Assembly: GCA_015350385.1 (NCBI GenBank)
Contig: WNKI01000003.1
Location: 3,016,849-3,080,848 of the forward strand
Length of the DNA stretch: 64,000 nt
Origin: Aculops lycopersici
Lineage: Eukaryota; Arthropoda; Arachnida; Trombidiformes; Eriophyidae
Direction of reading: 5' to 3'
Shown here: positions 20,566-30,725 of the stretch, piece after piece
Position numbering within the stretch: the first letter of the stretch is position 1
Layout: each line of letters starts with the position of its first letter
Program-made: the position numbers and the translations under genes
Notes under the pieces: generated by a model
Database searches by the model: none
Told to the model about the DNA's origin: nothing
What the model saw: the letters and a program-made list of their open reading frames with translations, nothing else

Positions 20566-21804
20566 CTAAAACTTAGCATTCTTATTTGCAGTCTTATGAT
20601 CCATTCCCACCGCTTGAGAGATGGATTCTAGATTGTCCCGCTCGAGCAACTCGACAAGCTCGCGCTTGATTTTGTTGACAATCGGTGGACCCTCGTAGGT
20701 CAATCCAGTGTAAAGTTGGATGAGAGAAGCGCCAGCCTTGATCTTATCGTAAGCGTCCTGACCCGAGAAAACGCCTCCGACTCCAATGATTGGCATTTTC
20801 CCGCTTGTAAGCCGATAGAAGTCACTTATTACCTTGGTAGACATGTGGCGCAGTGGCCGACCGCTCAAACCGCCAGTCTCGTCATAATTAGCAGGTGTTT
20901 TGGTTTTTACTACTCCACCATCACTATTTGGTCTTGAGATTGTGGTGTTAGTTAATATGATTCCATTAACTTTAGTATTACCACACTTCTTCTTTGTTAT
21001 CACATCTGCTATATCTTTAATCTGGTTATCAGTCAAGTCTGGTGCAACTTTCAACAATAATGGCTTTTTGATTTGTAAACTATCCATTTTCGCCAAGACG
21101 TCGTCTAGCAGTTTTTCCAAGTTACTTTTTGATTGAGAATCTCGAAGTCCAGGTGTATTGGGGCTTGAAATATTTATAACAAAATAGTCCACTGATTCTA
21201 GATTTTGTGCCTTCTCTAAACCAATGAGATAATCGCTAGATATATGATCAGTGTCTTTGTTTTTTCCTAAGTTCAAACCTAATAGCATCGGCCCAAACGA
21301 ATCATATTGTGATAGATTTGACACAACTGAATCGATACCATCGTTGTTGAACCCACAACGATTGATTAAGGCATTCTCTTCCGGAACTCTAAATATTCTC
21401 TTCTTTGCATTTCCATCTTGTGGTCTTGGTGTAACTGTGCCAACCTCAGCAAATCCCAAACCATAGTGCCTCAATCCTGGTGTAGCGTGAGAGTTTTTGT
21501 CAAATCCGGCAGCTACACCGATGGGATTGGAGAAATTCAAGTTCAAGACATTTGTACTTAATTTTGCAGACTTAGTCTCATCTAATTTGTCATGGCATTT
21601 GATTAGTCCATGTTTGGTCATAAATATACATGTCTCGTGGGCAAACTCCGGGTCTACATATTTTGACACCACAGGCATCAATATTTTGGAGTAAAAGTTT
21701 TCATCTCCCCTATGGAGACATATAACCCCAAACGAAAGGGTTCCACCTAGCGTGACACCCATCATAGATAGGAATTTGTTTATGTTTCGTGGCTTACAAC
21801 TCAT
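20566..21804 (-). CDS. DHODH: Mitochondrial dihydroorotate dehydrogenase (class 2, quinone-linked)
   Basis: This enzyme catalyses the fourth step of de novo pyrimidine synthesis, oxidising dihydroorotate to orotate and passing electrons to ubiquinone from the outer face of the inner mitochondrial membrane. The 412-residue single exon has an N-terminal hydrophobic anchor (about residues 13-30) followed by the amphipathic helices typical of class 2 enzymes (FAHETCIFMTKHGL). FMN-barrel motifs are NPIGVAAGFDKN, GFAEVGTVTPRPQ, NRCGFNNDG, the catalytic-serine phrase NISSPNTPGLR, LLKVAPDLT, GGLSGRPL, IGVGGVFSGQDAYDKIKAGAS and IQLYTGLTYEGP. Length matches the animal enzyme (about 395-400). It is head-to-head with the PLAA-like gene, 369 bases apart. 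Confidence 0.96.
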   Translation of the reverse strand: MSCKPRNINKFLSMMGVTLGGTLSFGVICLHRGDENFYSKILMPVVSKYVDPEFAHETCIFMTKHGLIKCHDKLDETKSAKLSTNVLNLNFSNPIGVAAGFDKNSHATPGLRHYGLGFAEVGTVTPRPQDGNAKKRIFRVPEENALINRCGFNNDGIDSVVSNLSQYDSFGPMLLGLNLGKNKDTDHISSDYLIGLEKAQNLESVDYFVINISSPNTPGLRDSQSKSNLEKLLDDVLAKMDSLQIKKPLLLKVAPDLTDNQIKDIADVITKKKCGNTKVNGIILTNTTISRPNSDGGVVKTKTPANYDETGGLSGRPLRHMSTKVISDFYRLTSGKMPIIGVGGVFSGQDAYDKIKAGASLIQLYTGLTYEGPPIVNKIKRELVELLERDNLESISQAVGMDHKTANKNAKF

Positions 21805-22173
21805 CTTGATTATTGTCTCAATCGATCATCTCTATCTTGACCAGCAGTGAGTTCTAAATCATTGAGCTTCAGCAAAGCTTCTATTTGAGCAACTGTCGTT
21901 ATCTAAATTGATGATATAATTCAATAATTTCGTTGAAGAGCTACCCCAGACCGAGGTCTTAATCTTTGTTTACATCAATATCAAAGAAACACGAGGAGGC
22001 GACCTGCTTTGAACGGAGGAAAAATCGTTGTGCGTGTTGAGAAAAATTGACCGCATGCCCAAAAATTACTCTTTTGACGAATTGTATTCAATAGTCAAAC
22101 TCATTAACTATCTATGAATAGATATTCATAACTGTTGACATTCACATATTTCCCATCACCTAAGACTGTCAAA
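21805..22173. promoter_or_regulatory. Bidirectional promoter interval DHODH / PLAA-like
   Basis: Only 369 bases separate two divergent start codons, so the interval must contain both promoters and 5' UTRs. No canonical TATA element was seen. Confidence 0.55.
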
Positions 22174-23181
22174 ATGGCCAACAAAGACGATGTCAAATTT
22201 GAGAACGACTACGACATTCTTCAAGTGTTACAATGTCACGAGAAAGATGTCAGATGCGTCAGGCCATATCCAAATGCGGGAGTTGTAACAGGATCTTATG
22301 ACACTATGACAAAACTATACCAATCACCAAATCCGACAGATAGACACTGTGAACTGACTGAGTTACAAAATTTTGTTGGACCAACGGATCATGTCCTCAC
22401 AGTATGTTGTGGAAAGAATAAGGCTGGCGAGTACGAGATTTATGCCGGCAGTTTGGATATGAACATATATGTTTACAATCTCGTGGAAAGCAAGCCGATT
22501 GCAACTCTAACACAACATAATGGACCTGTAGATGCCCTTGCTTTCAGAGTATGTGATGATCAAGACGTTTTGGCTAGTGCCAGTTGGGATAGCACGGTGG
22601 TCGTTTGGAAAGATAAAACTGCATCTCTCACCTTGGCCGGTCATGATACGTCAGTCACTTGTGTTGCATTTGTTGCTAGAACTCACATTCTATCCGGAGG
22701 CGCAAGGGATAAAACAATCAGAAGGTGGGATATCAAAGATGGGTCTCTAGTGACGGTTTACGAGGGTCACGAAGACTGTGTTAGGGGTATTGCAGTAATC
22801 AACGTGCAACAATTTCTCAGTTGCTCAAACGATGAAAAGGTGATTTTATGGAACATAAATGGCGACGTTCTTAAGATATTTGAGGGACACACTAGTTTCA
22901 TCTACGACATTTGTATTGTTAGAGAACCAATCAAGCCAGGAGCCGAACCTCCCAAGAATAGACCTTTCAAATTCATAACTTGCAGCGAGGATAAGACAGT
23001 TAGAGTCTGGGACAAGGACAGAGGTTGCTTACAAAAGATAGATCTAGAGGCTAGCACGCTATGGTCGGTTGCAGGTTTAGATAATGGCAACTTTGTAGTT
23101 GGCACCTCTATTGGTATTGCCTATGTATTCTCAAATGTTCCCTCCAAATCAGATGCTTGTGGCCCAGGCCCATCTACCTGA
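22174..23181 (+). CDS. PLAA/Doa1-type WD40 protein lacking PFU and PUL domains
   Basis: PLAA (Ufd3/Doa1) is a ubiquitin- and p97/Cdc48-binding adaptor. The 335-residue protein consists of a seven-bladed-type WD40 propeller close to the PLAA N-terminus: HEKDVRCVRPYPNAGVVTGSYD, ILSGGARDKTIRRWD, GHEDCVRGIAVINVQQFLSC, GHTSFIYDICIV and a final blade with LDNGNFVVGTSIGIAYVF. The coding sequence then stops within about 15 residues. Full-length PLAA is about 800 residues, with a ubiquitin-binding PFU domain and a p97-binding PUL domain after the propeller. Neither can be read in the 554 bases before the next, oppositely oriented gene. The ATG at 22174 is preferred over an in-frame TTG. It could be a truncated orthologue or a WD-only paralogue. 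Confidence 0.82.
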   Translation: MANKDDVKFENDYDILQVLQCHEKDVRCVRPYPNAGVVTGSYDTMTKLYQSPNPTDRHCELTELQNFVGPTDHVLTVCCGKNKAGEYEIYAGSLDMNIYVYNLVESKPIATLTQHNGPVDALAFRVCDDQDVLASASWDSTVVVWKDKTASLTLAGHDTSVTCVAFVARTHILSGGARDKTIRRWDIKDGSLVTVYEGHEDCVRGIAVINVQQFLSCSNDEKVILWNINGDVLKIFEGHTSFIYDICIVREPIKPGAEPPKNRPFKFITCSEDKTVRVWDKDRGCLQKIDLEASTLWSVAGLDNGNFVVGTSIGIAYVFSNVPSKSDACGPGPST

Positions 23182-23735
23182 TCCAATTAGACCACACGAC
23201 AACCAACTTGATTATAGTTGATCATCCAGTAACCGTTTTGGTCAAGTGAACTGTGCAACAATGTAAATAGTACCCGGCAAGAATATCTTGTGTTTTTCAT
23301 AAGAAAAACGCACGCACTAAATCTATTTAGCGCCCTTCGGGGGCAAATTTAATTTTCGTGTTTTGATAATATAGCGACTCGGTTTGGAACCACAATTAAG
23401 TTCCTATTTGGGTCCAATAGTTGGGCGGCCGATATAGTGGCCAACGAATGTCGTATGGTCAAGTAAAATATTTACAAATATCTAAGTAGACTTCTTTCCC
23501 TAGAAAGGGAGAGGGATATTACCAAATTTTGTCTTGGCACTCTATCAATGTTGTCCAATTCAATTTCCATGTATAAAAACTCAATTAAATGAATAATGAC
23601 TTATTTCGATTTGTTCTCAGCCGGTAATCATGGTCGATGATCAACACCAACCTTTAGGTATCTGTATTGTGAGTTTGAGGGATTTGTTCTTTAGATTCTT
23701 TCCTTTGCTGATTGGCTTCATCTCGTTGATCTTGG
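23182..23735. other. Intergenic region between convergent PLAA-like and tetraspanin genes
   Basis: 554 bases holding two 3' UTRs. A small hairpin (GTTTTTC / GAAAAAC near 23290-23310) and a GCGCCC-ttc-GGGGGC stem near 23330 are present. I see no coding continuation of the PLAA-like gene. Confidence 0.5.
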
Positions 23736-24829
23736 CTACATCTTCTGTTCTTCATAATCATCATCGTCGTCTATGGCTCGATTGATTGCGCAACAAAGGC
23801 AGATTGAAAATATCAGCGACAATCCTTGCAAACCAATGGCTAGACCGCCAATGATGTTCAACGGCCACCAGTTGACTACGAACAGGTAGTTGTGAATCTT
23901 CTCTACACAACCCTCCTGATTTACATTAGGTATACGCTGAATCTGTTGGCCAGATGGATTTGCGTCGTAGCTAGCGATCATATTTTTGCACTGATTATAG
24001 GAGTTCTCGCCAAATCGCATGGAGCAACAAGAGACCGGAACTCTAAAGCTCGTTGTCACTGCAGGTGGCTCCTGGCGATTAGAATAGATTTGTCTCTGGG
24101 ACTGTGCATTGAATTGACTGTTACGTGGTGGACTAGGATTAGTTATGTAAGCGACTGCACCATTGCCAACACCAATATCCGGCCGAGTGGAGTTGTTTTG
24201 CAATGAACTATACCAATCGGAGTAGTTGCTCGAGCCGCAACATTGAAAATCTTGTTGGATTCTATCGATAACCACATTTGGAAAGCTGGTTGTATTGTAG
24301 CGGCTGTAGCTACGCTGAATGATATCTCTAATATCCTGTTGCAGGTTTACCTTCAACTGTTGCGGCTTGACATCAAACTTTTCGGGCAGGAATATTAGTG
24401 CGCCAATTAGACCGCATATTGCGACAATTGTCGTAAAATACAAACAGAGCATACAGGAGGACTCTTTACAGGCTCCGCAACAACCGAAGAATCCCACAAT
24501 GAAGGTTAATAGGCCAATGGCAATAATAAGTATAAAGAAAGTAGAGTATACTGGCCATGTTCTAGCGCTAACCTCGATATATTGTAGCGTATCGGCGTAG
24601 AAATAAATTGCTAGACCCAATAGTGTGCCACCGAAGAGCTATCGTGTTATAGTTTGGTGTAAAGGAAGAAAGGAGGATTGTATTAGTATGTGACATAAAT
24701 AGAGTTCAATCAAGAGACCACCTGTTAACAGGTGTTTCAAATGATTGATTACGCAAGAATGAGCTTACTCACCATCACTATGAAGTTGAAGATGAATAGA
24801 ACATACTTGAAGAAGCTTAAGAAGGACAT
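23736..24829 (-). CDS. Tetraspanin, two coding exons
   Basis: This is a four-transmembrane scaffold protein of the plasma or endosomal membrane. Exon 1 (24829-24773, 19 codons: MSFLSFFKYVLFIFNFIVM) joins across a GTGAGT...TAG intron of 134 bp to exon 2 (24638-23736), giving 319 residues. TM1 continues as LFGGTLLGLAIYFYA. TM2 and TM3 surround the FFGCCGACKESSCMLCLYF loop, and the large extracellular loop carries the diagnostic CCG (QDFQCCGSSNYSDW), a second pair in PVSCCSM and a final EGC. TM4 is WWPLNIIGGLAIGLQGLSL, followed by an acidic tail. The extracellular loop has an extra N/Q/P-rich stretch. A degraded copy of the 5' half lies at 28.7-29.1 kb. Confidence 0.95.
24719..24734. promoter_or_regulatory. 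16-bp palindrome of two inverted CACCTG E-boxes in tetraspanin intron 1
   Basis: CACCTGTTAACAGGTG is perfectly palindromic. CACCTG/CAGGTG is the E2-box bound by Snail/ZEB-type factors in other animals (established knowledge); binding here is inference. It is retained in the duplicate at 28956-28971. Confidence 0.5.
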
Positions 24830-25078
24830 TTTGAGATGATTTGTATGGCTTGCTTATTTTGTTGAATCGATAATTGACCTTGAGGCTCCTGCCAATGGGA
24901 GAAACCAATTGAGCAAATGGTATTTCTATTCAGCTTCCACTCTAAAGCCGAGACAATTACTGGACACGCGGCTGGTGCAAGCGAACTCTAGTTCTTTCTT
25001 TCTCTATTTTCTTCTCTAGTCTCGGTGATTTTTCGCAGGCATTTGATGTCTTTATCGACAGTTGCGGTTTGTAAAATC

Positions 25079-25100
25079 TGAGTGAGTGAGTGAGTGAGTG
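25079..25100. repeat. GAGT microsatellite
   Basis: About five GAGT units upstream of the tetraspanin. They are absent from the duplicated unit. Confidence 0.8.
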
Positions 25101-25975
25101 ATTTTCACTAATCTAATTGAGCTTTTTGTTTGGACAATACAGTCTACCTCTACCTTTCTAGTTACGCTAGAAACTTTGAGCGCTCTATGTGCTCCCTTGC
25201 TGTTGGCACTCTTCAATATTGGTCGAATTAATGTAAGAGGATTTGGTTGAGTTAAAGTTGACACAGTTTAATTAGAACATTTAATGAATAATTGAACAAG
25301 TATTCTATTGAAACTACTTGCAAACGGATATATCATCTAACCTGGCGGATGTAATGTGTGCTGGACCGCTTAGGTAATGATGCAATAGAAGTTGGCTGTG
25401 AGTTGAGTTGCAAACTTTTCCAACTAGATCTTATGCTTCTAGATTCGAGAGCTTGTCTTCGAGAGTTCTGTAGATTCAATTGACTTGATTTGTCTCAGTT
25501 GTTAATGTCTCTGTTGTTGATGTTATTATTATTATTATTATTACAACTTGGTAGAAACTTTTGATACTTGAGTAAAGTTTTGACAACAACGTCGTGGAGA
25601 ACGATAGGGCAGCGCCTTACTCACTTTCACACACCCAAAACATAGAGAAGACAAGCGGAGGCTCATGCACGAGAAAACCCGTAGAGGCCCAAAAATCCCA
25701 TTGGTTTTACATAGAATTGGACAATTTCCATCTTTGAGTTCACTATTCTAGCGAACTTTTAACTTTCCCACTGCCTCAAGTTTGTGTGTGTCTCGCTGGG
25801 TTGTTGCTCGTTGCTCGTTACGCGAACTCCAAATGTACAATACAGTTCCAACGGCAGCGCCGCTAGCGCCGCATGAACACAATGGCCGCTTCGTTGGGCC
25901 CTATGACTCGCTCGTTGGCTTTGCTCTCTCAGATGGGCTGCCGCTGTTGAAACAACAAGACCCCATTCGCTTTGC

Positions 25976-26004
25976 CCCGTGCGCGCAAGGCGCGCGCGCA
26001 CGGG
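25976..26004. repeat. Perfect G+C hairpin, 11-bp arms, 7-base loop
   Basis: CCCGTGCGCGC at 25976-25986 is inverted at 25994-26004. It lies in the G+C-rich part of unit A that has no counterpart in unit B. Confidence 0.8.
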
Positions 26005-26169
26005 TTTCGGCCGGCCACGCCTATGGCTTGGATGCGGTTATGTATGAGTGTGCGGTGTAAGTCACCATATGTAACACAATGCAACTACCCGAATTAGAAT
26101 GCACTAACCCAGTAGTTGATTTTGACGTGGAACCATATCCCGAAAAGCAACCGACTGTGATTGTGGTGT

Positions 26170-26198
26170 TAGCGAACCAGTGTACCACTGGTTCGCTA
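26170..26198. repeat. Perfect hairpin, 13-bp arms, 3-base loop
   Basis: TAGCGAACCAGTG at 26170-26182, loop TAC, then its exact inverse at 26186-26198. Confidence 0.85.
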
Positions 26199-27390
26199 GT
26201 AGACGAGAGTTCGTTCCCAAACCGAGCTCTGGTTTGAAGGGGGGGGAGGCAAAACTTTTGGATGTCTCATAGTCAGACGACCCGAAACGACCCAACCTAA
26301 CCCAATAAACTGTCGCAACTCGCCCCGCGTTCGCTTGCCCCGACTGGCTCACTGTTGGCGCCAGATGTCTGGCGCCCATCCCCCTCTCCGGTCCGTCGAA
26401 TCATTGCACAAAGTTGGCGGAAGCCGTGAGTTTACTATGGGCCAATGCCGACGAGATGACGCAGCACACGCCCAAACGCAGCCACCGGGCGGGCGATGAG
26501 CGGCCAAGTAGGCGGCAGTTCCGGCAAACGAATGGACCAGATCGCGCGTGAGGCTTCGCGCCTAACGCTGGGCCTTTGGCTTACGTAAGTCGGTTGGAGT
26601 TGGATCGGCACGGCCAGTGGTTGCTCTGGCGGTGGCGACGCCGGCGCTAGCGGAAGTGGCAGCAATAGAAGTGGTACATTCTGATTGGCAGACTAAAAGG
26701 ACTGCCAGTATCTTGTGCTTTGTGGTGTTAGAAGTGGAGCAAAAGAACATCGCATCGAGTGCAATCCGCTCATTTGGACCGATAACAAACTGTGCAATAG
26801 CAATGCTATTCAAGACTAGTGCACAACTCAAGCCTGCAAAATGGGTAGATGTTCTTAATCTTGGGTACTCCACTGCACACATAAGCGCTAGGCCAGTCTC
26901 TCGCTCGTGTGACCCGAGCCTGTGGACCGACGACATCGCCGAAGGGGAGCGCTGAGTTACTCCGGAAGTGCGAGTTGTTTCAGTATGTTTATCTCTGTTC
27001 ACTATGTTCGCGTGGCTAGCCCGCACGAGTTCAACTTAAATTGCAGAACTCAAGTTGGCAAGTCACCGATTGGCCATCATCGTTCAAAGGAAGAAGCTAG
27101 GCAAGTGGTTGTCGCTCAGCCGGTGGTTGCAAGTGCAGTTTGTCAGCCATCGGATTTTAGCAAAGAGCGAATCGAGGGACGAAACTGTTCCAAGTCACTA
27201 GCTTTATGACTTACAAATGGAAGCAAAAGTGACCAAATCGATTTTGTTCCTAGCTTTCGTCGTTGCGGTTGACGATCACAAGGCAATAATCGTAGTTGCT
27301 TCTCGTGGCAAATGTCGGCGAAGCTTTGGGACCGCTTTGTCTTCATTTCCTGGTAGAGTAGCTGCATATGGCGAGAGAGCACTGAGAGGG

Positions 27391-27408
27391 AGAGAGAGAG
27401 AGAGAGAG
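27391..27408. repeat. GA microsatellite
   Basis: Nine AG units inside unit A. Confidence 0.8.
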
Positions 27409-28309
27409 TCATCTTGGAAACAATCTTTACTATTGTCGCCTCCGTAGAGAGATTAAATGGCTAAAGATTAAGAGTTGAGCTAGTTGCCTTGGTTTAGCTT
27501 CCTCGGTCACAATAGAGACTTGTCCATTTCCGGTTCTTTGCCCACCAAAAATTTACACCACTCTACCTGTCAGCTGCATGATGCCGCCCGAAAGCTGTCA
27601 TGGTCAATTTGCCCCATTTTTCCCCCTCTCACTTGAAACCCAACTAAAACCCTTTCGAACCTAACACCAGAAGTCGACTGAGTGGCTATCTCTATCTTTG
27701 TGGTTGGTCATTTGCAGTTTATTATTGAATAAGGCATGGTGAATGAATCGTGTAAATGTCTATGTATGTGTCTAATCGAAACGAAGATGGATACAACAGA
27801 CACTTTGTGTTCATATGGATTGAAAACACATGGTTGCTATTTTAGAGGCCAGCAGTTTGTTGTTGGAACAGGCAAATATTACGAGGTTGACGGGCCAATG
27901 GATTGAGCGCCGGTTGGTCGGAGAGCGTGAGCTGAGCGAAAGCAGTGGAGCTGACATCTGGTTTCGGGATGAAACGATGATTATGATTCTCGCGCCGCTA
28001 AATTTATTGCAACTCAAACACCAGGCGAGAGGGAGCGTGATAGTAAACTGAAGTGACTAGTCGCTGTGGTCGTCTTGTGGTGGTGGTTGTGGCCTTCCAG
28101 CAAAGCACCCAAAAAATTTACGATTTTTGGCTGCTCCCTGTTACTGGGACGTGTATTTTTCGTGACAAGATTTTTGAGGAGGCGTGGCCGGGGCGGTCTC
28201 GAAATTCAGACCACGCCCCCTTATTCCATCCCAGTAGCATGCACTATACATGGCAGCGGGTACTCGGTACCAACGTTCGCTGGTTGCAGTAAATACACAG
28301 ACAATCCAA

Positions 28310-28408
28310 AAAATTTTGCACCATTAAAAGATCGCCTGCGACAAATCAACAACGAGTGCTACATGTATAGATCGGAAAGTGCGTTATCTTTTAATGGTGC
28401 AAAATTTT
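28310..28408. repeat. Foldback element, 23-bp perfect inverted arms, 53-base spacer
   Basis: The arm at 28310-28332 (core TTTTGCACCATTAAAAGAT) is exactly inverted at 28386-28408. It lies just beyond the end of unit A, between the two duplicated units. It could be a tiny MITE-like foldback element or a transcribed hairpin; no target-site duplication was established. Confidence 0.75.
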
Positions 28409-28698
28409 CAGTATTGGCTGTACACATATTCGCCTGTTGAGTGTATGCTTCGTTCTCTGCTTAATGCCTCGTGTAACCCTTCTGCTTATACGATCTCATC
28501 AGCTGCTACACGTTTTGTTACCACCTCTCCCTCTTGAGCAGCGGTAGAGAGTCGTCTGAAAATTTGACGACGAACCCACCAACCCCTCGAGAATGATGAC
28601 TGATTCTCGAACAGCAACACCAACTTAATGGAGGACGCAGCAGCGGAAGTAAAAGTAATGGAAAAATTGTCTTTACCCAGTTAGAGAAATCAACATCA

Positions 28699-29056
28699 TC
28701 ATAAAGAAGGCCAAAAGTAACGGCCGCAACTGCCGAAGAAGCCCACGATTAAGGTAAATAGGCCAACGGTACTATAAACGAGGAATAAGAGAGAATTAAG
28801 CCCGAGACTATCACAGACACTTCGTTGATTGCAGTATGATTGATATGCTAGAACCAACAGTGTGCCACCGAAGAGCTATGGTAATATAGTTTGGTGTAAA
28901 GGAAGAAAGGAGGTTTGTATTAGTATGTGACATGAGTAGAATTCAATCGAGAGACCACCTGTTAACAGGTGTTTCAAATGATTGAATAAGCTTACTCACC
29001 ATCATTATGAAGTTGCAAGTGAGCAGAACATACTTGCAGAAGCACAAGAAGGACAT
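28699..29056 (-). pseudogene. Truncated tetraspanin copy (first two membrane segments only)
   Basis: This is a duplicate of the 5' part of the tetraspanin at 23.7-24.8 kb. Exon 1 copy (29056-29000) encodes MSFLCFCKYVLLTCNFIMM and keeps the GTGAGT donor. Exon 2 copy (28875-28699) keeps the TAG acceptor, opens with LFGGTLLVLA and ends GLFTLIVGFFGSCGRYF before a stop. The joined frame is open for 77 codons with no frameshift, yet many residues have changed, and everything from the extracellular loop onward is missing because the duplication breakpoint falls inside exon 2. It is most likely a pseudogene. Expression as a short two-TM peptide is possible but unsupported. Confidence 0.75.
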
Positions 29057-30725
29057 TTTGAGATGATTTGTATGGCTTGCTTGTTTTGTTGAATCGATAA
29101 TTGAGGCTCAAGTCAGTGGGAGAAACCAACTGGGCAAATAGGGTTAAGATAAAGTTGACACAGTTTAATTAGAACATTTAATGAATAATTGAACAAGTAT
29201 TCTATTGAAACTACTTGCAAACGAATATATCATCTAACCTGGCGGATGTAATGTGTGCTGTACCGCTTAGGTGATGATGCAATAGAAGTTGGCTGTGAGT
29301 TGAGTTGCAAACTCTTCCAACTAGATCTTATGCTTCTAGATTCGAGAGCTTGTCTTCGAGAGTTCTGTAGATTCAATTGACTTGATTTGTCTCAGTTGTT
29401 AATGTCTCTGTTGTTGATGTTATTATTATTATTATTATTACAACTTGGTAGAAACTTTTGATACTTGAGTAAAGTTTTGACAACAACGTCGTGGAGAACG
29501 ATAGGGCAGCGCCTTACTCACTTTCACACACCCAAAACATAGAGAAGACAAGCGGAGGCTCATGCACGAGAAAACCCGTAGAGGCCCAAAAATCCCATTG
29601 GTTTTACATAGAATTGGACAATTTCCATCTTTGAGTTCACTATTCTAGCGAACTTTTAACTTTCCCACTGCCTTTGACTCAAATTTGTTTTCGTCTCGCT
29701 GACTCGTTGCCGGTCGCACTAAACCCAAATGTACAACATGCCCGAACGCAACCACCAGGCAGGTGACGAGCGGTGAAGTAGGCGATAGTTCCGGCGAACG
29801 AATGGACCAGATCGCTCGTGGGGCTTCGCGGCTACCGCTCTGCCTTTGTCGTGTTAGTCTGATGGAATAGGATCGGAACGGGTTGGATCTGCCAGCCCTA
29901 GCAGAAGTGGTAGCAATAGAAGAGATCTTGAGACAATCATCTTGGAACAATCTTTACTATTGACGTCTCGGTAGAGGGATTAGACGGCTAACGATTAAGA
30001 GCTGAGCTGGTTGCCTTGGTTTAGCTTTCTCGGTCACAACGGAAACCGAGGAGGCCCATTTCCGGTTCTCTGTCTACCAAAAATTTAAATCTTTCCACCT
30101 GTCAGCTGCAGAATGCCGCCCGTAAGCTGTCATGGTCAATTTGCTCCCTCACTTGAAATCCAATTAAAACCCTTTCGAACCTAACACTAGAAATCGACTG
30201 CGTGGCCATCTCAACCGCTGCGGAGTTGGCACACATCGGTACAGAGGGGGAGACTTGAACCTTTGCAATGAAACTCAGTAATCTGGGGTCACCATCCACT
30301 GGAACCGGCATCTCGACTGCCGTTGAAAAAATCGTTTCAGCGTGCACTCCTCTTTGTGGTTGATCATTTGCAGTTTAGTATTAAATGGGGCCTGGTGAAT
30401 AAAAGTCCATGTATGTGTCTGATCGAAATGAAGATGGTTACAATAGACACTTTGTGTTCATATGGATTGAAAACACATGGTTGCTATTTTAGAGGCCAGC
30501 AGTTTGTTGTTGGAACAGGCAAATATTACGAGGTTGACGGGCCAATGGATTGAGCGCCGGTTGGTCGGAGAGCGTGAGCTGAGCGAAAGCAGTGGAGCTG
30601 ACATCTGGTTTCGGGATGAAACGATGATTATGATTCTCGCGCCGCTAAATTTATTGCAACTCAAACACCAGGCGAGAGGGAGCGTGATAGTAAACTGAAG
30701 TGACTAGTCGCTGTGGTCGTCTTGT
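28718..30725. repeat. Copy unit (B) of the tandem segmental duplication
   Basis: A shortened copy of 24.47-28.08 kb in the same orientation. It begins within tetraspanin exon 2 and ends shortly after a 276-base block identical to 27800-28075. Compared with unit A it lacks most of the 25.8-27.4 kb G+C-rich segment and carries extra sequence near 30.2-30.4 kb. Confidence 0.85.
28956..28971. promoter_or_regulatory. Duplicate of the paired E-box palindrome
   Basis: The same 16-bp palindrome as at 24719-24734, intact in the intron of the tetraspanin pseudogene. Confidence 0.45.

Larger units (their letters stand above)
24468..28078. repeat. Parent unit (A) of a tandem segmental duplication
   Basis: Sequence from tetraspanin exon 2 through its promoter and downstream to about 28.08 kb is repeated, with deletions, at about 28.72-30.73 kb. 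Identity is uneven. 25254-25772 matches 29155-29673 with only a handful of differences, 27800-28075 matches 30447-30722 with none that I found, and intermediate segments (for example 26435-26560 against 29735-29830) are clearly diverged. The G+C-rich segment 25.8-27.4 kb is mostly missing from the copy. No intact gene lies between the tetraspanin and MAST. Confidence 0.85.
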
